A stretch of DNA of 64,000 nucleotides from Corynebacterium rouxii (GCF_902702935.1 NZ_LR738855.1:1674001-1738000); one strand, 5' to 3'; positions 42,968 to 53,644 are shown, counted from the first letter of the stretch. The notes: generated by a model not told the origin, from the sequence alone. Program-made: numbers and translations.

Positions 42968-45703
42968 ATGTCAGACCCCAATGAGGGTATGCGCCCTGAA
43001 GACAGCAACTTCGCGATGATCCGCGACGGTGTTGCTTCATATCTCAACGACGCCGACCCAGAAGAGACTCGCGAATGGATGGAATCTCTCGATGGCATGC
43101 TAGAGGGTTCCAGCCCCGACCGTGCCCGATTCCTCATGCTGCGTCTCCTCGAGCGAGCTTCGGCCCGTCGCGTTCCACTACCACCGATGACGTCGACAGA
43201 CTTTGTCAATACCATCCCCACCACGATGGAACCTGAATTCCCCGGTGACGAGGAAATTGAGAAACGCTACCGTCGTTGGATCCGCTGGAACGCTGCCATC
43301 ATGGTTCACCGCGCTCAGCGCCCAGGCATCGGCGTTGGTGGACACATCTCCACCTACGCTGGTGCAGCCCCACTCTACGAAGTTGGCTTCAACCACTTCT
43401 TCCGCGGCAAGGACCACCCAGGTGGTGGCGACCATGTGTTCTTCCAAGGCCACGCTTCCCCAGGCATGTATGCCCGCGCCTTCATGGAAGGCCGCCTGAC
43501 CGAGGACGACCTCGACGGCTTCCGCCAAGAAGTTTCCCGCCCACAGGGTGGACTCCCCTCCTACCCCCACCCTCACGGAATGAAGGACTTCTGGGAGTTC
43601 CCAACCGTGTCGATGGGCCTTGGCCCAATGGACGCCATCTACCAGGCACGCTTTAACCGCTATCTTCAAAACCGCGGCATCAAGGACACCTCACAGCAGC
43701 ACGTGTGGGCATTCCTTGGCGACGGCGAAATGGATGAGCCAGAATCTCGCGGCCTCATCCAAATGGCGGCATTGAACAACTTGGACAACCTGACCTTCGT
43801 TGTTAACTGCAACTTGCAGCGTCTCGACGGCCCTGTCCGCGGTAACACCAAGATCATTCAAGAGCTGGAGTCCTTCTTCCGTGGCGCCGGCTGGTCTGTT
43901 ATCAAGGTCGTTTGGGGACGCGAGTGGGATCAGCTCTTCGAGGCCGATAAAGATGGCGCTCTCGTTGATCTGATGAACACCACCTCCGATGGTGACTTCC
44001 AGACATTTAAGGCTAACGACGGCGCCTACGTGCGCGAGCACTTCTTCAACCGCGATCCACGCACTGCCAAGCTTGTCGAAGACTGGTCCGATGAAGATAT
44101 CTGGAAACTGCGCCGTGGTGGCCACGACTACCGCAAGATCTACGCTGCATTCCAGCGCGCACTTGAGACTAAGGATCGCCCAACCGTAATCCTTGCTCAC
44201 ACCATTAAGGGCTACGGTCTAGGCCATAACTTCGAGGGCCGCAACGCCACCCACCAGATGAAGAAACTCACCTTGGACGATCTCAAGCAGTTCCGCGACA
44301 AGCAGGGCGTGCCAATTACCGATGAAGAATTGGAAAAGGATCCATATCTTCCTCCTTACTACCACCCAGGTGAGGATGCCCCAGAGATCAAGTACCTCTT
44401 GGAGCGTCGTAAGTCTTTGGGCGGATTCATACCGGAGCGCCGCGAATCCTACACCCCGCTGCATGTCCCCGAGCTAGACAAGCTCCGCAGCCTCCGTAAA
44501 GGTTCTGGCAAGCAGCAAGTCGCCACCACCATGGCCGTGGTTCGTGCCTTCAAGGAACTCATGCGCGACCCAGAGCTGGGCAAGCGCATCGTCCCGATCA
44601 TCCCTGATGAGGCCCGTACCTTCGGCATGGACTCGTGGTTCCCCACCATGAAGATCTACAACCCACATGGTCAAAACTATGTGCCAGTAGACCACGACCT
44701 CATGCTTTCCTATCGTGAGGCCAAGGACGGCCAGATCCTTCACGAGGGCATCAACGAAGCCGGATCTACCGCTTCCTTCATTGCCGCAGCTACGTCCTAC
44801 GCTACCCACGGCGAAGCGATGATCCCGCTGTACATCTTCTACTCGATGTTCGGGTTCCAGCGCACAGGCGACTCTTTCTGGGCCGCAGGCGACCAAATGG
44901 CACGTGGCTTCATCTTGGGAGCAACCGCCGGTCGTACAACGTTGACAGGCGAAGGTCTCCAGCACATGGATGGCCACTCCCAGATCTTGGCTTCGACCAA
45001 CCCAGCAGTCGTCTCCTACGACCCAGCATTCTCCTACGAGATTGCACACCTCTTACGCGAGGGCATCGATCGCATGTACGGCCCAGGTCGTGGCGAAGAC
45101 GTGATGTACTACCTCACCATCTACAACGAGCCAATTTCCCAGCCAGCTGAGCCAGAGAACTTGGACGTTGAGGGCCTCCACAAGGGCGTTTACCTTTACG
45201 AGAAGGCCGACGGTGGCGAGCACGAAGTGTCCCTGCTAGCATCCGGCATTGGTATGCAACAGGCACTGCGCGCCAAAGAGATTCTTCGCGACGAGTTCAA
45301 CATCGGCGCTAACATCTTCTCGGTCACCTCGTGGGTGGAGTTGGCACGCGAAGGCCATGCCAAAGAGCGTGAGGCACTGCGCAACCCAGGAGTCGAGCAG
45401 GAAGAGGCATTCGCCACTACCCAGCTCAAGAAGGGTTCCGGCCCGTACATCGCTGTTTCTGACTTTGCTACCGATCTGCAAGAACAGATCCGCCGCTTTG
45501 TCCCAGGCGATTACACCACCTTGGGTGCCGACGGCTTCGGTTTCTCCGATACCCGCCCAGCCGCCCGTCGCTTCTTCAACATCGACGCTGAGTCCGTTGT
45601 TGTCGCAGCATTGAACGGCTTGGTAAAGCAAGGCAAGATTGATCGTAGCGTTGCAGCCGAAGCAGCTCAGCGTTTCAATCTCACCGACCCAACCAAAGCT
45701 TAA
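42968..45703 (+). CDS. aceE: Pyruvate dehydrogenase E1 component
   Basis: Thiamine-diphosphate-dependent decarboxylation of pyruvate and transfer to the lipoyl arm of AceF. 911 residues, homodimeric E1 type. The ThDP motif [10 protein letters not shown] ... [15 protein letters not shown] (~251-282), the catalytic-region [20 protein letters not shown] (~118) and [12 protein letters not shown] in the second half are present. Strong similarity to C. glutamicum AceE along the full length. The ATG follows TATGGAGGTGGCGA (Shine-Dalgarno). Monocistronic, with a strong terminator. Confidence 0.97.
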   Translation: MSDPNEGMRPEDSNFAMIRDGVASYLNDADPEETREWMESLDGMLEGSSPDRARFLMLRLLERASARRVPLPPMTSTDFVNTIPTTMEPEFPGDEEIEKRYRRWIRWNAAIMVHRAQRPGIGVGGHISTYAGAAPLYEVGFNHFFRGKDHPGGGDHVFFQGHASPGMYARAFMEGRLTEDDLDGFRQEVSRPQGGLPSYPHPHGMKDFWEFPTVSMGLGPMDAIYQARFNRYLQNRGIKDTSQQHVWAFLGDGEMDEPESRGLIQMAALNNLDNLTFVVNCNLQRLDGPVRGNTKIIQELESFFRGAGWSVIKVVWGREWDQLFEADKDGALVDLMNTTSDGDFQTFKANDGAYVREHFFNRDPRTAKLVEDWSDEDIWKLRRGGHDYRKIYAAFQRALETKDRPTVILAHTIKGYGLGHNFEGRNATHQMKKLTLDDLKQFRDKQGVPITDEELEKDPYLPPYYHPGEDAPEIKYLLERRKSLGGFIPERRESYTPLHVPELDKLRSLRKGSGKQQVATTMAVVRAFKELMRDPELGKRIVPIIPDEARTFGMDSWFPTMKIYNPHGQNYVPVDHDLMLSYREAKDGQILHEGINEAGSTASFIAAATSYATHGEAMIPLYIFYSMFGFQRTGDSFWAAGDQMARGFILGATAGRTTLTGEGLQHMDGHSQILASTNPAVVSYDPAFSYEIAHLLREGIDRMYGPGRGEDVMYYLTIYNEPISQPAEPENLDVEGLHKGVYLYEKADGGEHEVSLLASGIGMQQALRAKEILRDEFNIGANIFSVTSWVELAREGHAKEREALRNPGVEQEEAFATTQLKKGSGPYIAVSDFATDLQEQIRRFVPGDYTTLGADGFGFSDTRPAARRFFNIDAESVVVAALNGLVKQGKIDRSVAAEAAQRFNLTDPTKA

Positions 45704-45720
45704 ATAACAGCTCGGTTTAA

Positions 45721-45765
45721 CACCGTAGAACTTCCGTCTCATTAGCGGAAGTTCTACGGTGTTTT
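45721..45765 (+). terminator. Terminator after aceE
   Basis: CACCGTAGAACTTCCG / CGGAAGTTCTACGGTG, 16-bp perfect stem, 9-base loop, TTTT tail. One of the strongest hairpins in the window. Confidence 0.95.
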
Positions 45766-45925
45766 CATTTACCCAATCGATATTTTTAGAACATCCCTGC
45801 AGTTCACTATGATATTTTCCACCACAGAACCAATTAGCCATTTGGTATATATTTTTACTAAGATTGCTGATTAATTATAAAGATTTGACTTAGCAAATCT
45901 TCACTGGACACAGAAAGAACTGCTC

Positions 45926-46895
45926 ATGACCCGTAACATCCGCTGGGAAAACATCTACCCTCCGCAGGCTTGGCCACCACAATGATCACTACCAGTCTTG
46001 CAGTACCTGCCGCGGAAGCCATTTCATCCGATGCGGAGGTGACGATTTCCGATAAGTTTCCCGAAAGCCCAAGAAGAGCCAAGGCTACAACCTCAGATCA
46101 AGCTCACCCTAATGAAAATCCAGTCAAAAAACGCTGGCTGCGCTATATGATGTCCGCATTCGCAAAGCTTTCTGGACCTCAAAATAACCGCGACCTCACT
46201 AAAACTGATCAAGATTACAAATATCTTCCATTTGATGCACTCCCTAATAGGGATCTATATCATTTTGATTTAGTTGCAGATCTAATGGATTTTGCATTAG
46301 TTCAGCCTTATAGAGAGCATGAAACTCCCGATAAAGGTTGGGCAAGGTTTCAAAACAAAATTAACTCTTGCCAATTCGTGGTCGGATACGCAAATCCGGA
46401 AGAAAATGCCACTTCTAATAAGGGGCAGTTCCTAGCCGCCACAGGAAATCCTAAAACTTCAGGAACTGTAAGTCGCGCCGAATGGCAACCCACCGGCGAT
46501 AAAAAATCCGGCACATTTACCTATGCCATCGATCGCGACGGCAGTGCCTACAACAAGCCTTCTTTCTCCACGTTGTCTCCAACAAAGTTCGAATTCGCTA
46601 ATTATGCAACTGTTGCGAATAACCGCAACAAGTTTGAGAAAAGGAAGCAACCACTAAGGATTCACTTCGCTCCCAGATCGATGCCGCGGCAACGTATCCG
46701 ATGTTATCGAGTATCAGCACGCACATTCCCCATATTCCCAAACCAATGCAAGAGCAGTCTGGTGCCCCCGCCGTTCCGATGAGCACGCCGGGCACAGAGA
46801 AGAAATCGTCTAGCTCGATGTGGGGACTGTTACTGCAGGTCTTATGGCTATTTTTGGCGGTTTCTTTGCAAGGTTTCTTCACCCTTAAAAATTGA
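45926..46895 (+). pseudogene. Exported, C-terminally membrane-anchored protein, two frameshifts
   Basis: ATG 45926 gives MTRNIR and then is out of frame. The next frame supplies GKHLPSAGLATTMITTSLAV then PAAEA, a signal peptide with cleavage near AEA. The body (to ~46640) is hydrophilic: KLSGPQNNRDLTKTDQDYKY ... FSTLSPTKFEFANYATV. Then the frame changes again and continues EATTKDSLRSQIDAAATYPM ... MWGLLLQVLWLFLAVSLQGF, a C-terminal membrane helix. Two single-base losses (~45943, and in GAGAAAAGG at ~46641) restore one 323-residue protein. Family unknown. AT-rich upstream region. Pseudogene or sequencing errors. Confidence 0.7.
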
Positions 46896-46991
46896 GCAAT
46901 CCGATTGTAATGAGTGCTCCGAAGTATTCAATGTAAGCATTGTTACCGAGGCAAAATTATTGGCCTCGGTGGAAAGAAAAGAGATATTAAA

Positions 46992-47555
46992 ATGGCCGCG
47001 TTAAATTCTTCTTTAATCAAGAATAAAAAAGCTGTCGCTGGTGTTATCAGCGTCTTTACGGTGTTGTTCGTCGTAGCGCTGATTGTATTCAAGCCATGGT
47101 TGTTGTTCATCGATAAGCACGTCGATGATGAGATTCCGGCCGCCGTTGCTGCGCACGCGACGATGGCACCCGCTCAGCCAACCGAGTCGGAGGCTATGAC
47201 CCCGCCTAAAGCTGAGTCTAGGCAAGGTCAGTTCATATCTCACGAACACGAGACTTCTGGAACCGCAACCTTGATCGTGGATACCGATGGCAAAAAGAAG
47301 CTGGTGTTGACCGATTTGGCTACATCGAACGGCCCTGACGTTCACGTGTGGTTGAGCAAAGCACCTGTCATCCCAGGCAAGAGCGGCTGGTTTGTTGCCA
47401 AAGATCACGAGCACTTTGATGTTGCACCCATTAAGGGCAATGTAGGCAACCAAGTTTACGTGCTGCCTGACGACGTCAACTTCGACGAGTGGACCTCAAT
47501 CGTGCTGTGGTGCGATGACTTCAACGTCTCCTTCGGCGCTGCTGAGTTGAGCTAA
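46992..47555 (+). CDS. DM13-domain membrane protein
   Basis: 187 residues: N-terminal helix (~15-38, VAGVISVFTVLFVVALIVF), a linker with acidic/Pro residues, then a DM13 domain (~85-187): HETSGTATLIVDTDGKKKLV, LTDLATSNGPDVHVWLS, GNVGNQVYVLPDDV, SIVLWCDDFNVSFGAAEL. The DM13 fold with a conserved cysteine (WCDDF) is thought to take part in redox or electron-transfer roles at the cell surface; role here unknown. A weak AGAAAAGAG site precedes the ATG. Follows the broken gene above. Confidence 0.85.
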   Translation: MAALNSSLIKNKKAVAGVISVFTVLFVVALIVFKPWLLFIDKHVDDEIPAAVAAHATMAPAQPTESEAMTPPKAESRQGQFISHEHETSGTATLIVDTDGKKKLVLTDLATSNGPDVHVWLSKAPVIPGKSGWFVAKDHEHFDVAPIKGNVGNQVYVLPDDVNFDEWTSIVLWCDDFNVSFGAAELS

Positions 47556-47582
47556 CGCCAATTATTACCGCCATATGTTCGG

Positions 47583-49829
47583 CTACCACTGCCCACCTAG
47601 TTCGGGTAGTTCGGTGCCGAACATTTGTCGTTCTAGCTCCCCTGCCAATGCTTCGGAATACACGTTAGTGATATGGGAAGAATCGCGATAAACCAACATG
47701 TTGCCAACCACTCCCGGGCAACGCTCTTCGTTACATAGTCCATTGGTCAGATCGAGATGAGTGATGTCGATTCCTTGGTATGCGTCGATTGCAGGATTTG
47801 TTTCTGCTAGAGCATCGCTGCGCTTCATACCGCAGTCATTTTTAGTGTTACCTGGTTGGTAAAACCCGTCGGAGACGCAGAGACGAACATCCAGCTGGCC
47901 TTTTTCGTCACGCGGATATGGAGTATCACGTAGCCCCCAGATGTGAATGTTATTGGAGCTCAATCGTCGCGCCACTGATTCGAATTGTGGTGGAACGATT
48001 TCTGCTTTGTCATCAGGAACAATTCCGTTATTCATAAATCCAAGATGCGGCAATGTGTTGATCATAAAGACACCGTCCGTCGGCGGATTGTCGATCATGT
48101 GCTGCATAGCCTTTTCTTGCCACTCGGCGCATTCAGGATAAGGTTGGCCGTCTTTTCGCGGCAGGCTCAGTCCTGGATAACAGCCCATCTTGATCAGCGG
48201 AATGATCTTAATACCTTGTCGACGACCAATAATGTCCAATGCTGGCAAATGATGTTCTGCATGCGAACTGCCATAAAGATACATAGTTCGGCGTGCATTT
48301 ACATCGCCAAAAGCGCATTCCTCAGGCCACGTATTCCGCCCATGGTGAAGCACCAGCTCGGAGCCGTCGTAAAGCGAAGAGCACTGATCGCGATCCGTAG
48401 CTGGATACATAGACTCTGCTGTGTTGGCAGCATCCGGCACTGGTGGCACTTCTGGTGCATCAGCATTAATCAAAAATGCATAGGGACCAGGAAATACCAC
48501 GCTGGGCTCACCGGTAAATTTCTGCGCTGATGCACTCGGACGTAACTCTTGAATTTGCTGAGCAAGAGTCAGCGTCAGCACGGTAACAATGACAGTTCCG
48601 CCCAGTTGGGCCAGCATCATCCTACTGGGGAAAGCAAACGCGACTGTTCGTGGTGCTTTCACCTTTCCTCGTAAGGGGGATTCCACCCATCGCAAGGTGC
48701 ACCAAGCCAAAAGAATAGACAACACGATAACGCTCACGCCTACCGCGATGCCTTTTTGGATTCCCAAAGTACGAGTGATACCCATGCCCTGAGCCTCACC
48801 GTTACCTGGCCCAGAAGAAAAGTATCGCGTAGCAATGACCAACAATGGCCAGTGCCACAGGTAAAGGCTGTAAGAAATACGGCCCAAGAACTGGAAGATG
48901 GGCATATCCAGCACAGTGGTGACACTCCACCGTGTAGGGTTTGTGCCTGCGACGATTACCAGCGCCGCACCAGCCAACGGAATAAGAGTCAACGGGCCTG
49001 GGAATTCTTGGCTTCCGTTGAGAAACAAACCAGTAAAGAGAATCGCCGCAATACCAATGACTCCTGTGGGAAGTTGCCACCAGCGCGCACTCCCTTGGGC
49101 CACGGTGCGGACCTTCTTGAGCCCGAGGAGCATACCGAATAATCCACCAAGGCCAATCTCCCAGAAACGGCTTAATGGCGAATAGTAGTTAAGCCCTTGA
49201 TTGATCTGCTGCAAGTACCCCGCGTAAGCAAAGCTCGACAGCGTTGCTGCCGCCAAAATAATTGCCATAATCGCCTGCGCTGCGGAGTTTTTCCCTTTGA
49301 TCACGCTACGCCACAGCCAACCAAATGCCGCAATCACAATAAGGCTGGCCAAATAAATCTGTAACTGGGCGGACATCGACCAAATGTGTTGATAAATGCT
49401 CACGTCACGGCCAATGGCCGCATAGTCTTGCCCATCACGTGCCAAGTTGAGGTTTTGAACGTAGAGCAGTGATGCGACGGCATCTTCTCCTACATGCTTC
49501 CATCGCGCCTTGGAAAATAGCGCTAATGCAAGCAGCATCGTGGCAAGTGTGACTGCTAACAGCGCCGGGAATAGGCGCCGCATAATTCGTACCACTGCAG
49601 AAACAAAAGAGGTTCCTTGCGCAGATAGCGCGTTTTTCAGCTGGGAGCTAAAAAAGAAGTAGCCTCCGATAAATAGGAATACATCCACGCCGGACGAAAC
49701 TCGCCCGACAAAACAGTGGAAAATCACAACCAGTGCAATGGCAAGACCTCGCAGGCCGTCAATGTCGGTGCGGTAAATTTTCCGTGGGGCTGTGGCGGTT
49801 ATGGGGTTAGGCTCGTTAGGCAGGGTCAC
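47583..49829 (-). CDS. Acyltransferase-3 / SGNH-domain membrane protein
   Basis: ~748 residues. N-terminal acyltransferase_3 domain, ~10-11 membrane helices, starting with the family motif YRTDIDGLRGLAIALVVIFH and SSGVDVFLFIGGYFF. The C-terminal SGNH-type hydrolase domain has GSSHAEHHLPALD (nucleophile Ser) and YRDSSHIT (Asp/His), as in the OafA family. Predicted to O-acylate an extracellular glycan or lipid. The GTG at 49829 is chosen because the AT3 domain starts there; the frame extends upstream to 49970 without homology. Divergent from the GT87-like gene. Confidence 0.85.
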   Translation of the reverse strand: MTLPNEPNPITATAPRKIYRTDIDGLRGLAIALVVIFHCFVGRVSSGVDVFLFIGGYFFFSSQLKNALSAQGTSFVSAVVRIMRRLFPALLAVTLATMLLALALFSKARWKHVGEDAVASLLYVQNLNLARDGQDYAAIGRDVSIYQHIWSMSAQLQIYLASLIVIAAFGWLWRSVIKGKNSAAQAIMAIILAAATLSSFAYAGYLQQINQGLNYYSPLSRFWEIGLGGLFGMLLGLKKVRTVAQGSARWWQLPTGVIGIAAILFTGLFLNGSQEFPGPLTLIPLAGAALVIVAGTNPTRWSVTTVLDMPIFQFLGRISYSLYLWHWPLLVIATRYFSSGPGNGEAQGMGITRTLGIQKGIAVGVSVIVLSILLAWCTLRWVESPLRGKVKAPRTVAFAFPSRMMLAQLGGTVIVTVLTLTLAQQIQELRPSASAQKFTGEPSVVFPGPYAFLINADAPEVPPVPDAANTAESMYPATDRDQCSSLYDGSELVLHHGRNTWPEECAFGDVNARRTMYLYGSSHAEHHLPALDIIGRRQGIKIIPLIKMGCYPGLSLPRKDGQPYPECAEWQEKAMQHMIDNPPTDGVFMINTLPHLGFMNNGIVPDDKAEIVPPQFESVARRLSSNNIHIWGLRDTPYPRDEKGQLDVRLCVSDGFYQPGNTKNDCGMKRSDALAETNPAIDAYQGIDITHLDLTNGLCNEERCPGVVGNMLVYRDSSHITNVYSEALAGELERQMFGTELPELGGQW

Positions 49830-50011
49830 GATTTCGATTTCAACTTTGATCAGGTGTCGGTGGCGAACTTGGCGGACGGTAGATAAAATCCCTCGTTGCG
49901 CGCTCGAGAAGCAGCACCTTGAGCGAGATGTACCTTGCCAGTCTAAAACAGCTGGTTCGAGGTGGCGCACACCGACTCTCTAGCTGGGGCTGCACGAGGA
50001 GCTATATACGC

Positions 50012-51241
50012 ATGGATGCACACACGTGGAAGAAACACTTTGCCACCATCATTGCATGGATCATAGCGGTACCATTTGTGATTCGTGCTGTATATGTGCT
50101 GCCTTCTCAAGGAATTGGAAGTGACTTCACGCCCATTTGGAATGCGGTCAAAAAGTTTACTTCTGGTGCGCGGGTTTACGACGAAGACTACTCCACTGTC
50201 GATCCCCACTATCTTTACTCACCCGGCGCGACTGCGCTTTTGAGTCCCATCGGGATATTTAGCGATAAAACCTTTGCCACGTGGGTCATGATGCTCCTCG
50301 GAGCTGTCTGCATTTTGTTTGCTCTAGCTCTAGCCACACGAATGCTCACGGGCACGTGGTCTTCCTTATGGTTACCAATTTTTGTGATTGCGTTTTTCTA
50401 TCCTCATGAGCCGATAGTAAGCACCCTAGGGCTGACCAACATTAATGGTTTTTTGCTACTCATGTTGGTGGTTTATGTGTGGGGCACGCTTCGCGTGAGA
50501 ACTGAACCCGTAGGACTCGTTCGAACATTTTTCCGCGAATTGCAACAGTATCCGGTCTGGATCGCAGGTATTGCCCTAGGAATATGTATCACCATCAAGC
50601 CGCAATTTCTCGCCATGGCGTTGATTAGCTTGCTCACATTGCATTTCTCAGTGCTGTTCATGGGCGCCGGTGTAATGATTGTGTTGTTTGCAGTGGGGTG
50701 GATTTTTATGAATCAACCGAGTGACTATTTCTCGGAATTGTTACCGTACATCAGCACTCCTCGTAGTTACGATAATGGCTCCTTGCAGGGCGTTGCTATG
50801 CGCTATGGCTGGAGTTCGGGCGCTACAACCACTGCTATTGTGCTGTTGTGGCTGGTTACGCTTATCGCAGTTATTGCACTCACTAAATGGAAGCGTTCCG
50901 ACGCCGTCTTTTGGGCGTTTAGTTCCATTGGCGTGTTGTTCTGCGCAGTGTTGATGTCGAGTGGCCTTGTTCAGGGCTATTACTGCATTTGGTTGTTGCC
51001 TCTTGCTATGACGATTGTGCGGAAGGGATCCCCCATGCGTCACCCTGTAATGTGGTTGGCGTTTTGGGCGTTGTTTTATAACGCTTCATGGTTCTACGAG
51101 CACACACCTTGGGCACGTGGTTTCCTCGACATGCGCTCTGTGTTGGCGTGGCTCGTTATTCCGGTCGTCTATGCAGTATGGGCGCTTATACGCCGTCCTT
51201 CTGCGCATTCCGAGCTGCTTGTTGCACCATCTGGTCGATAG
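50012..51241 (+). CDS. GT87-like membrane glycosyltransferase (DUF2029)
   Basis: 409 residues, ~9-10 membrane helices. The extracytoplasmic loop after helix 1 has GIGSDFTPIWNAV, like the catalytic Asp loop of GT-C family 87 enzymes, and YLYSPGATALLSPIG. Family members in Corynebacteriales (AftC and the PIM mannosyltransferases) transfer arabinofuranose or mannose from polyprenyl-phosphate donors in cell-wall synthesis. The sugar cannot be told; it may be AftC-like. ATG with GAGGAG ~10 bases before. Ends overlapping the converging hydrolase gene by 56 bp. Confidence 0.75.
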   Translation: MDAHTWKKHFATIIAWIIAVPFVIRAVYVLPSQGIGSDFTPIWNAVKKFTSGARVYDEDYSTVDPHYLYSPGATALLSPIGIFSDKTFATWVMMLLGAVCILFALALATRMLTGTWSSLWLPIFVIAFFYPHEPIVSTLGLTNINGFLLLMLVVYVWGTLRVRTEPVGLVRTFFRELQQYPVWIAGIALGICITIKPQFLAMALISLLTLHFSVLFMGAGVMIVLFAVGWIFMNQPSDYFSELLPYISTPRSYDNGSLQGVAMRYGWSSGATTTAIVLLWLVTLIAVIALTKWKRSDAVFWAFSSIGVLFCAVLMSSGLVQGYYCIWLLPLAMTIVRKGSPMRHPVMWLAFWALFYNASWFYEHTPWARGFLDMRSVLAWLVIPVVYAVWALIRRPSAHSELLVAPSGR

Positions 51242-52151
51242 CTTTATTGACGATCGCTGGTTGCTCCAGAATGATCATGTGGCCGGCGTTAGGTGCAACT
51301 TGTAATCCTGCGTCGGACCACAGAGATACGATGCGTTCCGATTGGCTCTGTGGAGTCACAGCGTCTTGTTCGCCCACAATTACTATCCCGGGGATGCCGC
51401 TTAGTGCCCGCGCATTGTCGATCTCATCGTGTTCTTGCAAATCGTCTAAGAATCCTACGTAGGTTGACAATGGGGTGTCGTTAATCAACTTTGCATGAAA
51501 GTCCACGATCTCGCGGGGCATCGGTGTTTGGAATACCGTCATAGCAAGGGTGGGTGCTACGAAGGCGGCGATTTGTTCACGTAATCGAGCAGTTTCTGTA
51601 GGTGATGCTTCTACGGCATCGCGAACTTTTTCTACCACTGGTAAAGCAAGGATCTGAGGTACTCCTTGGCTGGCAAAGGACTCAATTGCGGTAGCGACCA
51701 AGATGACAGAAGCAGTCTGTTGCCTAATTTCTGGATAACGTCCCAATAGATTGATCGCCACCATTCCGCCGAGTGAGTGTCCAACTATGACGATCGGCCC
51801 TTTGATTTTAGCCGCAGCGATAACAGAGGAGACATCGTCAGCTGCGCCGTCGATAGTGCACTCTCCTACCGAAAATTCTCCGGTGGCACCGTGACCTCTT
51901 AGGTCCATCAGCAAGCAGCGTGCATTCGGAGCGCAATGCGCGACTTGGAGATGCCATGCGGATGCGGCGAGAGTAAAACCGTGGATAAAAACGATGGTGA
52001 CCTCTGCGTCATCAGGTCCATTGAGATAGTAATGAACACCATTGGCTACGCGGGATTCACTGAAAAAATGAATGGGAACGACGGGCGTCTTTTTAGCGCG
52101 TGCTAAGACTTGTCGACGCCGTCCCGTGGAAGTCAATCGAGGCAGTCGCAT
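51186..52151 (-). CDS. Alpha/beta hydrolase
   Basis: 321 residues, no clear signal peptide but a very basic N-terminus (RLPRLTSTGRRRQVLARAKK). Core: HGF oxyanion loop (57-59, VFIHGFTLAASAW), DLRGHGAT, nucleophile GHSLGG (Ser126), acid in IVVGEQDAVT, and histidine in NAGHMIILEQP. Lipase/esterase or proline-iminopeptidase-like; substrate unknown. Divergent from acpM by ~66 bp. Confidence 0.85.
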   Translation of the reverse strand: MRLPRLTSTGRRRQVLARAKKTPVVPIHFFSESRVANGVHYYLNGPDDAEVTIVFIHGFTLAASAWHLQVAHCAPNARCLLMDLRGHGATGEFSVGECTIDGAADDVSSVIAAAKIKGPIVIVGHSLGGMVAINLLGRYPEIRQQTASVILVATAIESFASQGVPQILALPVVEKVRDAVEASPTETARLREQIAAFVAPTLAMTVFQTPMPREIVDFHAKLINDTPLSTYVGFLDDLQEHDEIDNARALSGIPGIVIVGEQDAVTPQSQSERIVSLWSDAGLQVAPNAGHMIILEQPAIVNKAIDQMVQQAARNAQKDGV

Positions 52152-52217
52152 GCATTAAATGCTACGCCTGCGTAAAGTCATAATTGTTGTTACCCCCTGT
52201 GCAGGAGACGTATCCCC

Positions 52218-52505
52218 TTGGCATCTTTGCAAGACCAACTACTGAAGTTGCAATCCGATCAGCCCTCTTCCAATTCTCAAGAGGAAGCGACCGCTTTTTC
52301 GCGGGTATGTGCAGTGCTCAAACGCGTAGGTCTTGATCCTGAGGAGATAACTCCCGATACCGTTTTGGAAGATGCTGGGGTTGATTCTTTGGATCGTATT
52401 GAAATTACAGTTCGCCTTGAGCAAGAAAGCGGCATCGAGCTTCACGACGCCGATGTATTTCCTGCTCGTACCGTGCATGACTTGATGCAATTGATTGATC
52501 AATAA
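52218..52505 (+). CDS. acpP: Acyl carrier protein
   Basis: 95 residues, acidic. The phosphopantetheine serine lies in DAGVDSLDRIEI (Ser57), with the typical PEEITPDTVLED before it and an acidic helix DLMQLID after. The TTG start has AGGAG ~11 bases upstream. It carries acyl chains in fatty acid or mycolic acid synthesis; corynebacteria use a type I FAS, so an AcpM-like role (FAS-II or polyketide style) is likely but not proven. 36 bp before the HAD gene. Confidence 0.85.
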   Translation: MASLQDQLLKLQSDQPSSNSQEEATAFSRVCAVLKRVGLDPEEITPDTVLEDAGVDSLDRIEITVRLEQESGIELHDADVFPARTVHDLMQLIDQ

Positions 52506-52541
52506 CCCACTAGTTCCTCGGAGAAAGGAAGCGAACCCCGC

Positions 52542-53351
52542 ATGACAGTTTCTTACCTTAGCGACATGGATGGTGTCCTCATCAAAGAGGGCGACATGAT
52601 TCCTGGTGCCGATGTCTTTTTAAAACGCCTCAAAGATAACGACATCAATTTCATGGTATTGACCAATAACTCGATCCACACCCCGAGAGATCTATCTGCT
52701 CGCTTGCGCGCTACCGGACTCGATATTCCCGAAGACCGCATCTGGACTTCGGCTAAGGCCACCGCAACCTTTTTGTCTCAACAGACTAAACAGGGTACAG
52801 CCTATGTAGTCGGCGAATCTGGTTTAACCACCGAATTACATGAATCGGGTTGGATTCTCACAGATTCTTCCCCTGATTTTGTGGTCTTAGGTGAAACTCG
52901 CACTTATTCTTTTGAAGCTATTACCACCGCCATCAATCTCATCCGCGATGGTGCACGTTTTATCTGCACAAACCCTGATGTCACTGGTCCCGCCCCTAAG
53001 GGGATTTTGCCTGCCACTGGCGCAGTAGCTGAACTAATTACCGCAGCCACAGGTAAAAGCCCTTATTTTGTGGGTAAACCAAACCCAGTGATGATGCGAA
53101 CCGCATTGAATAACATCAAGGCTCACTCAGAATCAACGGTGATGATCGGCGACCGCATGGACACTGACGTTCGTTGCGGCCTCGAAGCAGGTATGCGCAC
53201 TATTCTGGTGCGCTCTGGCATCTCCGACGACGCCGAAGTGGATAAGTATCCGTTCCGCCCAACGCGCATCGTCAACTCGATAGCTGATCTAGCGGATTGT
53301 ATCCTCGACCCCTTCGGAGATGGCCACTACGCCGACTTCGAACCGCGTTAA
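52542..53351 (+). CDS. HAD-IIA family phosphatase (NagD-like)
   Basis: 269 residues. SDMDGVLIKEGD (nucleophile Asp8, Asp10), VLTNNSIHTPRDLSARL (motif II and cap), GKPNPVMMRTAL (motif III lysine) and GDRMDTDVRCGLEAGM (motif IV). The NagD/PNPase subfamily removes phosphate from nucleotide or sugar phosphates. ATG after GAAAGGAAG. Likely cotranscribed with acpP. Confidence 0.9.
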   Translation: MTVSYLSDMDGVLIKEGDMIPGADVFLKRLKDNDINFMVLTNNSIHTPRDLSARLRATGLDIPEDRIWTSAKATATFLSQQTKQGTAYVVGESGLTTELHESGWILTDSSPDFVVLGETRTYSFEAITTAINLIRDGARFICTNPDVTGPAPKGILPATGAVAELITAATGKSPYFVGKPNPVMMRTALNNIKAHSESTVMIGDRMDTDVRCGLEAGMRTILVRSGISDDAEVDKYPFRPTRIVNSIADLADCILDPFGDGHYADFEPR

Positions 53352-53644
53352 ACAAACTCTACGCACGCACTAAACCCTTGGGTAGCTGCCAACGCCGCTA
53401 CTTCTTGGTTGAGCACGCGAAGCTCATCCAACGTCCCGTTGAGCACCTGTTGGCAGTCCACAGTATTGGGCTGCCACGAGTTGGTGCGCCACGGGGTGAA
53501 CCAGACCGCTTCTAGCGGATCTGTTCCTGGCATGGCACTAGGCGGCGGGCTGGCAATAGTTTTTGCCATCACGTTCTCCAGCGCTTGACGCCATTGTCGT
53601 GGCATTGCTTCTACGCGAAGCACTGCATATGTTTCTTCGTGCAT
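53348..53644 (-). CDS. Conserved hypothetical protein (98 aa)
   Basis: MHEETYAVLRVEAMPRQWRQ, EAVWFTPWRTNSWQPNTVDC and DELRVLNQEVAALAATQGFSA. No family recognised. Small, mixed alpha/beta, Trp-rich in the middle. Stop overlaps the HAD gene stop by four bases. The ATG has GGTTACCC before it, no good ribosome site. Confidence 0.6.
   Translation of the reverse strand: MHEETYAVLRVEAMPRQWRQALENVMAKTIASPPPSAMPGTDPLEAVWFTPWRTNSWQPNTVDCQQVLNGTLDELRVLNQEVAALAATQGFSACVEFV

Noticed and set aside
46701-46895. A separate 64-aa membrane protein
   Set aside because: It is the C-terminal piece of the frameshifted exported protein; reading it alone leaves the upstream domain without an end.
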